Both the position numbers and the translations under genes were made by a program. The notes beneath the pieces were generated by a model that had not been told where the DNA came from, searched no databases, and worked only from the letters and a program-made list of their open reading frames with translations. Below, in pieces: positions 17,686 through 25,668 of a stretch of 64,000 bases of DNA; positions within the stretch are counted from its first letter, which is position 1, and every line of letters starts with the position of its first letter. The stretch is taken from the NCBI GenBank assembly GCA_050248715.1, contig JBFWRV010000028.1, positions 3,760 to 67,759 on the forward strand, given 5' to 3'. This DNA is from AWTP1-13 sp050248715 (GTDB lineage: Bacteria > Pseudomonadota > Alphaproteobacteria > Rhizobiales > Hyphomicrobiaceae).

Positions 17686-17702
17686 ATAACGTTCTGCGTT
17701 AT
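17686..17702. promoter_or_regulatory. Probable HigA operator overlapping the higBA promoter
   Basis: ATAACG (17686-17691) and CGTTAT (17697-17702) form a perfect 6-bp inverted repeat with a 5-bp spacer, 9 bases before the higB start codon. Inverted repeats of this ATAAC/GTTAT kind are typical operators of HigA-type antitoxins. The right arm overlaps a TTATAG -10-like sequence, so binding would block transcription (inference). Confidence 0.6.
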
Positions 17703-17710
17703 AGAATTGC

Positions 17711-17992
17711 ATGATCGCGAGCTTCGCTGACCGCGAGACGGCTATGATATGGAGCGGCCGGCGCAGCCGACGCTTGCCAGGCGACATTCAAGCCGTGGCC
17801 TTGCGCAAGCTCCGTATCATCAACAATGCCAGTCGCCTCGACGACCTGCGAGTTCCGCCGGGGAACCGTCTGGAAGCTCTGCAGGGCCAACGGCGCGGCC
17901 AGCATTCGGTTCGCATCAACGATCAATGGCGGATCTGCTTCATCTGGAGGGAGGGCCATGCCCACGAAGTCGAGATCGTCGACTATCATTGA
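17711..17992 (+). CDS. higB: HigB-family toxin (RelE superfamily mRNA interferase)
   Basis: This is a 93-residue basic protein matching plasmid- and chromosome-type HigB almost throughout. It begins M-I-A-S-F-A-D-R-E-T, then has R-R-S-R-R-L-P-G-D-I-Q, A-L-R-K-L-R-I-I-N-N-A, L-D-D-L-R-V-P-P-G-N-R-L-E-A-L and the C-terminal R-I-N-D-Q-W-R-I-C-F-I-W. HigB cleaves ribosome-bound mRNA and is neutralised by HigA. The toxin gene comes first, as usual in higBA, and its end overlaps the antitoxin gene by 35 bases. Expression is probably autoregulated at the inverted repeat 17686-17702. The sequence is complete, with no sign of decay. Confidence 0.95.
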   Translation: MIASFADRETAMIWSGRRSRRLPGDIQAVALRKLRIINNASRLDDLRVPPGNRLEALQGQRRGQHSVRINDQWRICFIWREGHAHEVEIVDYH

Positions 17993-18278
17993 GCTTCTCC
18001 CGAACCCGCATCCGGGCGAAATCTTGCTGGAGGAGTTCCTGAAGCCTATGGGTCTGTCGCAGACGGCACTCGCCAATGCGATCCACGTGCCTCCGCGCCG
18101 CATCAACGAGATCGTGCTCGGCAAGCGCGCGGTCACAGCCGACACCGACCTGCGCCTCGCACGCTACTTCGGCATGTCGGACGGCTTCTTCCTCGGCCTG
18201 CAGACCGACTACGAGCTCATGGCCCGCCGCCGTGCAATCGGCGATCAGCTCAAGGCGATACGACCAAGGGCGGCGTGA
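17958..18278 (+). CDS. higA: HigA-family antitoxin (XRE helix-turn-helix)
   Basis: This is a 106-residue protein starting at the ATG in G-G-G-C-C-A-T-G, inside the last codons of higB (35-base overlap, translational coupling). Residues about 20-80 form the HTH_3 domain typical of HigA: N-P-H-P-G-E-I-L-L-E-E-F-L, then M-G-L-S-Q-T-A-L-A-N-A-I-H-V-P, then R-R-I-N-E-I-V-L-G-K-R-A-V. It binds HigB and represses the operon, presumably at the palindrome before higB. The family length is normal. Confidence 0.95.
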   Translation: MPTKSRSSTIIELLPNPHPGEILLEEFLKPMGLSQTALANAIHVPPRRINEIVLGKRAVTADTDLRLARYFGMSDGFFLGLQTDYELMARRRAIGDQLKAIRPRAA

Positions 18279-18757
18279 AGGCGGCGCCTGTTCAAGGACT
18301 GCTCTTCTTCTGGCGGCGGATTTTTGCTCGCTCTCTCTCGTTGATTCTCTCATCGAGAGACTTTGGAGCCGACCTGAAACGCGCCCGCGTCCAATTCTCC
18401 TTATTGAAGGGCAGGAGCTTGCCGCAGCGCTCGCAAGAGAAGCGGTCAGTCGTCATTATCTTTGTATAGGTCATCCATGTCGTGTGCTTGCACCCGAGGC
18501 GACGTGGCGGATGCTTCTGCTTCTAGAAATCGTGCATCTCTTTTCGTGCTAGCATGGCGCTCTATTCCTCTGGTTGGGCGAATATGAGCAGGCTGGCGTC
18601 CGAAGCACAAAGCCAACCTCGAGCCGATTCGTACTGTTATGTTGTCGTGAGGCCTCGCCACAAACGTCGTCCCGCGAAGGCGGGAACCAACGCAACTCTC
18701 CGCATATCCTCCCTCGGTGTCGTGGATGCCCGCCTGCGCGAGCATGACGATGGCACC
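18279..18757. repeat. Spacer with inverted palindromic repeats
   Basis: There is no convincing gene here. At the right end two palindromic words in opposite orientation occur. GTCGTCCCGCGAAGGCGGGA (18669-18688) is one, and the second unit near 18722-18750 reads GGATGCCCGCCTGCGCGAGC on the plus strand. This is the familiar pair of a bacterial palindromic repeat around CCCGCCTTCGCGGG. It lies between higA and the convergent end of the methylcrotonyl-CoA carboxylase gene. A 60-codon minus-strand frame (18292-18474) with one C-x-x-C is open, but I do not count it as a gene. Confidence 0.55.
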
Positions 18758-20365
18758 TCACATCCTAAACACCCCGAACTTCATCTCCGGGATCGGCGCA
18801 TTGAGCGCAGCGGATAGCGACAGCGCCACCACGCGCCGTGTCTCCGCCGGCATGATGATGCCGTCGTCCCAGAGCCGGGCGGTGGCGTAGTAGGGGTGGC
18901 CCTCGCGCTCGAAGTTGTCGAGCACGGGCTTCTTGAAGGCGGCTTCCTCCGCGGCGCTCCAGGTCTTGCCCTCGGCCTCGATGTTCTCGCGCCGAACGGT
19001 CGCCAGGACGCCGGCCGCTTGCGGGCCGCCCATCACGGAGATGCGCGCGTTGGGCCAGGTGAACAGGAAACGCGGGGAATAGGCGCGTCCGCACATGGCG
19101 TAGTTGCCCGCCCCGTAGCTGCCGCCGATGATCACCGTTACCTTCGGCACCTGCGCGCAGGCGACCGCCGTCACCATCTTGGCGCCGTCGCGGGCGATGC
19201 CGCCGGCCTCCGCCGCCTTGCCCACCATGAAGCCGGTGATGTTCTGGAGAAACAGCAGCGGGATCTTGCGCTGGCAGGCCAGCTCGATGAAGTGCGTCGC
19301 CTTCAGCGCGGTCTCGGAATAGAGGATGCCGTTGTTGGCGAGGATGGCGACAGGAAGCCCCTCGATGTGGGCGAAGCCCGTCACCAGCGTCTGCGCATAG
19401 TTGGTCTTGAACTCGTCCATCTCGGAAGCGTCGACGAGCCTGGCGATGACCTCGCGCGTGTCGTACTGCGTCATCAGCGAATCCGGCACCACGCCGTCGA
19501 GCTCGGCCGGGTCGTAGGCGGGTGGCCGAGGCTCCCTCAACGCGATGTCCACCTTCTTCACCGTGTTGAGGTTGGCGACGATGCTGCGCACGATCTGGAG
19601 CGCGTGCTCGTCGTTGAGAGCGTAGTGATCGGCAACGCCCGACTGGCGCGTGTGCACCTCCGCGCCCCCCAGCTCCTCCGCGCTCACGCTCTCGCCGGTC
19701 GCCGCTTTCACCAGCGGCGGGCCGCCGAGGAAGATGGTGCCCTGCTTGCGCACGATGATGGACTCGTCCGACATCGCCGGCACGTAGGCGCCGCCCGCGG
19801 TGCACGAGCCCATCACGCAGGCGATCTGCGGCACGCCGAGCGAGGACAGTGTCGCCTGGTTGTAGAAGATGCGGCCGAAATGCTCGCGGTCGGGGAACAC
19901 CTCGGTGTGCTGGGGCAGGTTGGCGCCGCCGGAGTCGACGAGATAGATGCAGGGTAACCGGTTCTCGCGTGCGATCTCCTGGGCGCGCAGGTGCTTCTTC
20001 ACCGTCATGGGAAAATACGTGCCGCCCTTGATGGTGGCATCATTGCATACGATCACGCATTCACGCCCCGAGACGCGCCCCACGCCGGTGATGATGCCGG
20101 CGGCGTGGATGTCCTTGGTGTAGAGCCCGTGAGCCGCCATCGGCGAGAGCTCGAGGAACGGCGAGCCGGGATCGATCAGGCGTAACACGCGGTCGCGCGG
20201 CAACAGCTTGCCGCGCGCGACGTGGCGCTCCTTCAGCTTGTCGGGTCCACCGCTCGCGGCCTCGGCGCGCTTGGCGGCAAGGTCGGCCACCAGGGCCTGC
20301 ATGGCAGCAGCGTTGGCCTTGAACTCATCGGACGTAACGGAGAGGGAGGATTTGATCTTCGGCAT
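18758..20365 (-). CDS. mccB: Methylcrotonyl-CoA carboxylase beta (carboxyltransferase) subunit
   Basis: This is a 535-residue protein of the normal length for MccB. It transfers the carboxyl group from biotin to 3-methylcrotonyl-CoA in leucine breakdown. The N-terminal half has K-L-L-P-R-D-R-V-L-R-L-I-D-P-G-S-P-F-L-E-L. Further on, V-D-S-G-G-A-N-L-P and M-G-S-C-T-A-G-G-A-Y-V-P give an oxyanion-hole loop. The C-terminal half has L-F-L-Q-N-I-T-G-F-M-V-G, I-I-G-G-S-Y-G-A-G-N-Y-A-M-C-G-R-A-Y and the final P-E-M-K-F-G-V-F-R-M, characteristic of MccB rather than propionyl-CoA carboxylase. The biotin-carrying alpha subunit gene (mccA) is not next to it, which is unusual. The enoyl-CoA hydratase-family gene at 3317 could act on the next intermediate (inference). 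Confidence 0.93.
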   Translation of the reverse strand: MPKIKSSLSVTSDEFKANAAAMQALVADLAAKRAEAASGGPDKLKERHVARGKLLPRDRVLRLIDPGSPFLELSPMAAHGLYTKDIHAAGIITGVGRVSGRECVIVCNDATIKGGTYFPMTVKKHLRAQEIARENRLPCIYLVDSGGANLPQHTEVFPDREHFGRIFYNQATLSSLGVPQIACVMGSCTAGGAYVPAMSDESIIVRKQGTIFLGGPPLVKAATGESVSAEELGGAEVHTRQSGVADHYALNDEHALQIVRSIVANLNTVKKVDIALREPRPPAYDPAELDGVVPDSLMTQYDTREVIARLVDASEMDEFKTNYAQTLVTGFAHIEGLPVAILANNGILYSETALKATHFIELACQRKIPLLFLQNITGFMVGKAAEAGGIARDGAKMVTAVACAQVPKVTVIIGGSYGAGNYAMCGRAYSPRFLFTWPNARISVMGGPQAAGVLATVRRENIEAEGKTWSAAEEAAFKKPVLDNFEREGHPYYATARLWDDGIIMPAETRRVVALSLSAALNAPIPEMKFGVFRM

Positions 20366-20510
20366 GTGGCTCTCGATATGGATGCGGGCCGTATCATTTC
20401 CTTACGATAGCGCCCCATCCGCAGCCAAGCGGCACAGGACCGGGCGCGCCCCCTGGGGATGACGCGGCCATGCCGTGGGACATGAGAGGCACCGAGTTTG
20501 CACCGGCCCC

Positions 20511-20768
20511 TCAGTCGGCCAGCAGCGCGTCGAGCTTGCCGGCTCGCTCCAGCGCGTAGAGCTCGTCGGAGCCGCCGACGTGCGTGTCGCCGATCCAGAT
20601 CTGCGGCACCGCGGTGCGCCCGCCAGCCCTCTCGACGAGGACTTCGCGGGCTTCCCAGTCGCCGCTGACGTCGATCTCCTCGAATCGCGCCCCCTTCTGG
20701 GCCAGCAGGCGCTTGGCCCGATGGCAATAGGGGCAGAAGCGTGTGGTGTAGATCGTGATTTTCGGCAT
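20511..20768 (-). CDS. grxC: Glutaredoxin 3 (GrxC)
   Basis: This is an 85-residue thioredoxin-fold protein. M-P-K-I-T-I-Y-T-T-R-F-C-P-Y-C carries the dithiol active site C12-P-Y-C15. The cis-Pro loop T-A-V-P-Q-I-W-I and G-G-S-D-E-L-Y-A-L form the glutathione-binding surface. It reduces disulfides and glutathionylated proteins in the cytoplasm. The start at 20768 matches the family; an extension to 20792 is possible but not needed. It lies 145 bases beyond the mccB start on the same strand and diverges from surE. Confidence 0.95.
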   Translation of the reverse strand: MPKITIYTTRFCPYCHRAKRLLAQKGARFEEIDVSGDWEAREVLVERAGGRTAVPQIWIGDTHVGGSDELYALERAGKLDALLAD

Positions 20769-20910
20769 GCGCGGCGCGGTCCCCTTTGGCATCCACTATA
20801 GGTGGCATGGAGGGGAAGATGCCAGGACATCAAAATTTGCAGCGGCGGCGCGACACTATCGAGAACGAGGCCGCATTGCATAACGGCGCCCACCCGGTAC
20901 AGTGCCGCCC

Positions 20911-21675
20911 ATGCGCATCCTTATCACCAACGACGATGGCGTCGATTCGCCGGGCCTGCACGCGCTGCGCCAGATCGCCGGGGAGCTGAGCAAGGACGTG
21001 TGGGTGGTTGCTCCCGAGACCAATCAATCGGGGGCCAGCCATTCGCTGACGCTGCACGAGCCCCTGCGCATGCGCGAGATCGACGACCGCGCCTTCGCCG
21101 TCCGCGGCACGCCGACCGACTGCGTCATCATGGGCGTGCGCCACGTGCTCAAGGGCCGGACGCCCGATCTCGTGCTGTCGGGCATCAACCGCGGCGCCAA
21201 CATGGCCGAGGACGTCACGTACTCGGGCACCATCGCCGGCGCCTTCGAGGGCACGATCCTCGGCATACGCTCCATGGCCCTGTCTCTCGCCTACGGCATC
21301 GACGGCAGCAAGAGCCTGAAATGGCAGACGCCGATCGCGCACGCGCCGGGACTGATCCGCAAGCTGCTGGCCATCGACTGGGCGCCCTTCAGCCTGATGA
21401 ATCTCAACTTCCCGGATCGAGAGCCCGATGCAATCGAGGGCACGATCGTCACCACGCAGGGCAAGCGCGACGCCGGCCTGCTGCACATTGACGAGCGCCA
21501 CGACACCTGGGGCAACCCCTACTACTGGCTGGCGTTCGAGCGGCGGCGTTCGAGCACCAAGGAGGGCACGGACCTGGCCGCAGTTTATTCCGGCTACATC
21601 TCCGTGACGCCGCTCATCCTCGACCTCACCCACCACGCGATGCGCGAGGCGGTGAAGAGTGCGCTCGAAGCGTGA
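20911..21675 (+). CDS. surE: 5'/3'-nucleotidase SurE
   Basis: This is a 254-residue metal-dependent survival-protein phosphatase. It starts M-R-I-L-I-T-N-D-D-G with the metal-binding N-D-D. It continues with V-V-A-P-E-T-N-Q-S-G-A-S-H-S-L-T, R-G-T-P-T-D-C-V, S-G-I-N-R-G-A-N, and Y-S-G-T-I-A-G-A-F-E-G, which are all SurE landmarks. It dephosphorylates nucleoside monophosphates and short polyphosphates. A GTG three codons upstream (20902) could also start it. In many alphaproteobacteria surE is followed by pcm and a LysM/M23 lipoprotein gene. Here pcm is missing and repeat-containing DNA (21676-21975) stands in its place, followed by the lipoprotein gene. Confidence 0.95.
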   Translation: MRILITNDDGVDSPGLHALRQIAGELSKDVWVVAPETNQSGASHSLTLHEPLRMREIDDRAFAVRGTPTDCVIMGVRHVLKGRTPDLVLSGINRGANMAEDVTYSGTIAGAFEGTILGIRSMALSLAYGIDGSKSLKWQTPIAHAPGLIRKLLAIDWAPFSLMNLNFPDREPDAIEGTIVTTQGKRDAGLLHIDERHDTWGNPYYWLAFERRRSSTKEGTDLAAVYSGYISVTPLILDLTHHAMREAVKSALEA

Positions 21676-21975
21676 GACGGTGACTGGTGAGTCGTGAGAT
21701 CGTGGGGCGCGTCCAACCCACCACCCGACTATCTCACCACGCACGAGCTCACTCATTCATCCGCCGCTCATCTCGTGGCCGCGATGCGGCCCGGAAGGCG
21801 CCGCGATTGCCTCACAATGCTCGCCTTAACTGTCTGCACGGGGACGGTGTGTGGGGCCTCGATGCGCTGCCAAAACGCATCTCGCCCAGGGGCAAAAGCC
21901 GGCTGGGACTCACGGCATTAACGGGGTCTTAACCTGTTAAGGGTTAATGAGCCGTGAGAGTACGAGGTGTGCCCT
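21676..21975. repeat. Spacer with TGGTGAGT-type repeats in place of pcm
   Basis: Between surE and the lipoprotein gene, GGTGACTGGTGAGTCGTGAG (from about 21680) and CTATCTCACCACGCACGAGC (from about 21728) are imperfect inverted repeats. They belong to the same sequence family as the arms near 10468 and 10613-10684. No isoaspartyl methyltransferase remnant is visible. The stretch just before 21976 is AT-richer (TTAACGGGGTCTTAACC...GGGTTAATG) and may carry the promoter of the next gene. Confidence 0.5.
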
Positions 21976-23412
21976 ATGTCGAGTAACGAGCGTTCTTCAA
22001 CGGCTCTCGCGCGATCCACCGTCGTGCCTGGGTCGGCATTGGCATTTGCCCTCCTGGTCGGCGGCTGCAGCGCCGACGTCACCCGATTCGATTTCCCCGC
22101 CTTCGCCTTCAATGAAAAGGGCGCGGAGACGGGGTCCCTTCCTCCCGAGCGCGTGGGCCGCGATCCCCGCTATGGCGAGGCGTATGCCGGGCCGCCCCGC
22201 GGAGCCGGGCTCAGCGACGCCGGACGCGGCTATAGCCCGCCGCCTCCTTCCTACGCACCGAACGCTTACGCCCGGCCCCCCAGCTCACCTTCACCCGCCT
22301 ACTCGCCCCCGCCGGTCTACTCGCCGCCGCCCGCGTATTCCTCACCCGTGCCTCCGGCGGGCGAGCGTCACGCCAACGCGGGCGACTACGGCCCGCCGCC
22401 CGCCGCCGAGCCCGCCCCCGGCGTCGATCGCTACGCCGGCCGGCCGATGGATCGTGCACGCGCCGCCGCCCGCGGCGAGACCATCCAGGTGCAGCAGGGC
22501 GACACGCTCTACGGCATCTCGCGGCGCTACGGCGTCTCTGTCGCCGCCCTGATCGAGATCAATGGTCTTGCTCACGGCTCGACCATCAAGCCCGGCCAGC
22601 AGCTCGTGCTTCCGGCCGGCGCCGCGGAAGCGCCTGGCGGCCGCGCGCCCGCAACTCGCGCTGCAACCCCACCGCCGGCGACCACGCCGGCCCCGGTCGC
22701 AACGGCCGGCTGGGAGGGCCGTTACACCCTGCGTCCCGGCCAGTCGCTCTACAGCATCGCCCGCCAGCGCGGCGTGACGCTGGCCGAGCTACAGCGCGTC
22801 AACGGTATCGCCGACGCGACCAAGGTGCGCGCCGGAACCGTGCTGTCCGTGCCGGCCAAGGCCGAAGCGGTTGCCGACACCGCACCCGCAGCGCCAACTC
22901 CCGGCGCGCGCGAGGCAGCCCCCGTGCGGCCGCGCATCCTCAACGCACCGGAAGGACAGCGCATCGCCGCGCTTAACGACCGCAGCACCGACGCGACGGC
23001 GCCATCCGCCGCGCCGGAGCCGGCCGCGGCCGCCGCGGCACGGTTCCGCTGGCCGGCGCGCGGGCGCGTCATCGTGCCTTTCGGCAAGCGCCCGGACGGC
23101 ACACATAACGATGGCGTCAACATCGCGCTGCCGCAGGGCACCGACATCCATGCCGCGGAAGGCGGGCGCGTCGCCTACGCCGGCAACGAGCTCAAAGGCT
23201 ACGGCAATCTGGTGCTGATCCGGCATGACAACGGCTGGGTCTCCGCCTACGCCCACGCCGACCAGATCCTCGTGAAGCGCGACGATACGGTCAAACGCGG
23301 CCAGGTGATCGCCAAGGCCGGAAAGACCGGCACCGTCGATCAGCCGCAGCTGCATTTCGAGCTGCGCCAGGGGGCAAAACCGGTCGATCCGCTGCCGCAC
23401 ATGGATAAATAA
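21976..23412 (+). CDS. LysM/LytM-domain lipoprotein, DipM/NlpD-like cell-division factor
   Basis: This is a 478-residue protein. The lipobox V-G-G-C lies at about residues 32-35. A Pro/Tyr/Ser-rich linker follows to about 160. LysM1 is at about 169-214 (Q-Q-G-D-T-L-Y-G-I-S-R-R-Y) and LysM2 at about 248-293 (R-P-G-Q-S-L-Y-S-I-A-R-Q-R). An M23/LytM domain occupies about 355-474. Three of the zinc-site positions of active M23 peptidases are changed: Asn378 and Asn382 replace the first H and the D of H-x3-D, and Gln458 replaces the first H of H-x-H (His460 stays). Like E. coli NlpD it is therefore probably a non-catalytic activator of cell-wall amidases at division. ACGAGGTG precedes the ATG at 21976, which I prefer to a GTG at 21967. 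Its position after surE agrees with this assignment. Confidence 0.9.
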   Translation: MSSNERSSTALARSTVVPGSALAFALLVGGCSADVTRFDFPAFAFNEKGAETGSLPPERVGRDPRYGEAYAGPPRGAGLSDAGRGYSPPPPSYAPNAYARPPSSPSPAYSPPPVYSPPPAYSSPVPPAGERHANAGDYGPPPAAEPAPGVDRYAGRPMDRARAAARGETIQVQQGDTLYGISRRYGVSVAALIEINGLAHGSTIKPGQQLVLPAGAAEAPGGRAPATRAATPPPATTPAPVATAGWEGRYTLRPGQSLYSIARQRGVTLAELQRVNGIADATKVRAGTVLSVPAKAEAVADTAPAAPTPGAREAAPVRPRILNAPEGQRIAALNDRSTDATAPSAAPEPAAAAAARFRWPARGRVIVPFGKRPDGTHNDGVNIALPQGTDIHAAEGGRVAYAGNELKGYGNLVLIRHDNGWVSAYAHADQILVKRDDTVKRGQVIAKAGKTGTVDQPQLHFELRQGAKPVDPLPHMDK

Positions 23413-23630
23413 AAGGACGCGGGCCGGCGCCGCCGAACAGCGCGCCGGTTCGGAAAGCAATGGGCACTGCGAGGGAGGCGTCGGCGGTTCGAGCACCACC
23501 GGCGCCTCACTGTTTCAGTAACTACGGCGGTTCTGACTGCTCCCGGCGACGGCCGGCTGCCGGGCTCGGCGTACAGGCGATGATCGCCGCTCCGGGCTGA
23601 TCCCGGTCGTCCCCTCGGCCAACGGGAACC

Positions 23631-24050
23631 TCAGCCTCCCGTCGGCCTACACAGTTGCTCCATGACTTGGTCAATGCTGAAGCTGGATGGTCTTTGCCGC
23701 GGCGGGAACTCGTTGAACGTCGCCATGAACTTGCCCACGATGGCCTGCGCCGGACCACCAGGAAGGAACGCCGCAGCAAATGGTCGTTGTAGGTATTGGA
23801 GGTGATTTCAGCGCGCCCATAGGGTCCATGCGCAGATTGAACATCGTTGGCGCGCGCATGCAGACGAACGGTTCACGCCAGATTCCCAAGGTTCCTTGGG
23901 TGCGCTGCTCGCAGAACACGGTCTTCCAGTTGTCGACGCGAAGCGCCACGAACTGGCCGTCGTCGTTGAAATAGAGAAACTCCCGACGCGCCGAGTTATT
24001 TTGCTGGCCAGTCGGGTACGGAAGCTGGTTGTAACCATCCTCGACTGTCT
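23631..24050 (-). pseudogene. C-terminal fragment of an arylsulfatase gene with frameshifts
   Basis: The minus strand encodes recognisable C-terminal arylsulfatase sequence in three successive frames. The first runs T-V-E-D-G-Y-N-Q-L-P through R-R-E-F-L-Y-F-N-D-D-G-Q and V-F-C-E-Q-R to N-L-R-M-D-P. A second frame reads R-A-E-I-T-S-N-T-Y-N-D-H-L-L-R-R, and a third reads Q-A-I-V-G-K-F-M-A-T-F-N-E-F-P-P-R-Q-R-P-S-S-F-S-I-D-Q-V-M-E-Q-L, broken here by the reading shifts, to a TGA at 23631-23633. The catalytic N-terminal half is absent. At least two indels plus truncation make it a dead gene. It resembles the class of sulfatases with an F-N-D-D-G-Q-x-V-A-L core and is not a copy of the intact gene at the left edge. 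Confidence 0.85.
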
Positions 24051-24210
24051 GCTCGCCAACCCTGCCGAACCGAGTATCCTCGGTCGCATCATCGAAGGTC
24101 GTGGCTTTGCACCGGAGCACGCCGCGCAGAGCCTGGCGATGTCCGCTGAGCGATCCCGACCACCATCGGCGCACGGTTTGCGCGCTAACGGAACGTCGCC
24201 GCCTCCCCGC

Positions 24211-25545
24211 TCACTCCTGGCGCAGCACGTCTCGCAAGGTAGGCCCGGCGTACTCGGTGCGCAGGCGCCCGCGACGCTGCAGCAGCGGCACCACCTCGTC
24301 GACGAAGCGCTCGATGGCGCCCGGAGAGTAGATCGGCGACAGCATGAAGCCATCGCCGCCAACCGTATCCATGAAGGCTTCCATCTGGTCGGCGATACCG
24401 GCGGCGGTGCCGACGAACTGCGGCAGCCCGACGCTCTGGCCGTGCCGCGCGCCGACCTCGCGCACCGTCATCGGCGTGCCGTCCGCCTTGCGGTAGCGCG
24501 TCTTGAGGCGCTGCAGCTCGGGCTCGGTGCGGTCGGTCATCAGCGCGTCGGCCGGCAGGCGGGACAGGTCGAAGTCGAGATGCGCGGACAGGATCGCCAT
24601 GCCGCCCTCGTCCGGCACCAGGGCGTTGTGCTCCTCCTGGAGCGCGCGCGCCTCCGCCTCGGTCCTGCCGATGATCGGTTGCAGGCCAAATAGAATCTTG
24701 CATTCCTCCGGATCGCGGCCGAGCTCGGACATGCGGCCCTTGATATCGGCGAAATAGGCGGCGGCGTCCTCGGCACGCGGCTGGATTGCGAAGATCGCGT
24801 CGGCATACTTGGCGGCGAAGTCACGCCCCTTGCCGGACGTGCCCGCCTGCAGGATTGCCGGTCCGTTCTGGGGCGAGCGCACGACGTTGAGCGGCCCGCG
24901 CGACTTGAAGAAGCGCCCGGCATGCTCGATGCGATGCACCTTGGAGGCGTCGGCAAACACCGGCGCGTCCCGGTCCATCACCAGCGCGTCCTCCTCCCAG
25001 CTCGACCAGAGCTTGCGGCACACCTCGATGTACTCGTGTGCGCGGTCGTACCGGGAGTCGGCGTCGGGCCGCTCGGCCCCGAAATTTGCGTCGAGGTTGC
25101 GGTTGATGGACGTGACCACGTTCCAGGCCGCCCGGCCGCCGGTCAGGTGGTCGATCGTCGCCCACATCCGGGCGGCATAGAAGGGATGGCTGTGGCTGGT
25201 GGAGAAGGTGGCCCCCAGGCCGATGTGCCTCGTCACCGCCCCCATGTAGGAGAGCACGGGGATCGGATCGTGCTCGGGCGCCTGCACGGCATACCGCAGG
25301 GAGGGCTCGAGCGAGGAGCGGTAGGTGTCCGAGATGTAGTTGAGGTCGGCAAAGAACACCATGTCGAAGCGGCCCCGCTCGCACAGCCGCGCGATGTGCT
25401 GGTACAGCTCGGGCCGGTTCCAGGCATAGCCCCGATCGGTCAACGGATGGCGCCACATGGCGAGGCTGTGGAAGGTCGGCCCGTGCACCAGGAACTGCGC
25501 GAGGTGGATCTTCCTCTTGGGCCTGCTCGACACTCCATTCGCCAT
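24211..25545 (-). CDS. LLM-class flavin-dependent monooxygenase, NtaA/SnaA/DszA family
   Basis: This is a 444-residue protein matching nitrilotriacetate monooxygenase component A-type enzymes. Landmarks are W-R-H-P-L-T-D (N-terminal substrate side), F-F-A-D-L-N-Y, the FMN-binding G-L-G-A-T-F-S-T-S-H-S-H-P-F, W-N-V-V-T-S, A-H-E-Y-I-E-V-C-R-K-L-W-S-S-W-E, and G-P-A-I-L-Q-A-G-T-S-G-K-G. Such enzymes use FMNH2 from a separate reductase to oxidise sulfur- or nitrogen-containing organic compounds. The flavin reductase is not encoded next door. I chose the ATG at 25545 because the upstream in-frame extension runs antisense into the divergent ABC operon. Divergent transcription from the ABC transporter gene across 123 bases suggests the two may serve one substrate (inference). 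Confidence 0.93.
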   Translation of the reverse strand: MANGVSSRPKRKIHLAQFLVHGPTFHSLAMWRHPLTDRGYAWNRPELYQHIARLCERGRFDMVFFADLNYISDTYRSSLEPSLRYAVQAPEHDPIPVLSYMGAVTRHIGLGATFSTSHSHPFYAARMWATIDHLTGGRAAWNVVTSINRNLDANFGAERPDADSRYDRAHEYIEVCRKLWSSWEEDALVMDRDAPVFADASKVHRIEHAGRFFKSRGPLNVVRSPQNGPAILQAGTSGKGRDFAAKYADAIFAIQPRAEDAAAYFADIKGRMSELGRDPEECKILFGLQPIIGRTEAEARALQEEHNALVPDEGGMAILSAHLDFDLSRLPADALMTDRTEPELQRLKTRYRKADGTPMTVREVGARHGQSVGLPQFVGTAAGIADQMEAFMDTVGGDGFMLSPIYSPGAIERFVDEVVPLLQRRGRLRTEYAGPTLRDVLRQE

Positions 25546-25668
25546 GCGCTCGCTCGCTCTGGTTCGCCGAGGAATTGTCGGGCGCGCCTCCCGTTCTGTC
25601 CAGAGCTTGCAGCGAGGACGCCGCGGAGTGGTCGCACGCGCGCGCGATTGCCTGTAGGCTGGCGCACC

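Noticed and set aside
18292..18474. 60-codon minus-strand frame with C-E-R-C-G
   Set aside because: Only one Cys pair, no ribosome-binding site and no neighbour relation; too weak to call a zinc-ribbon gene.
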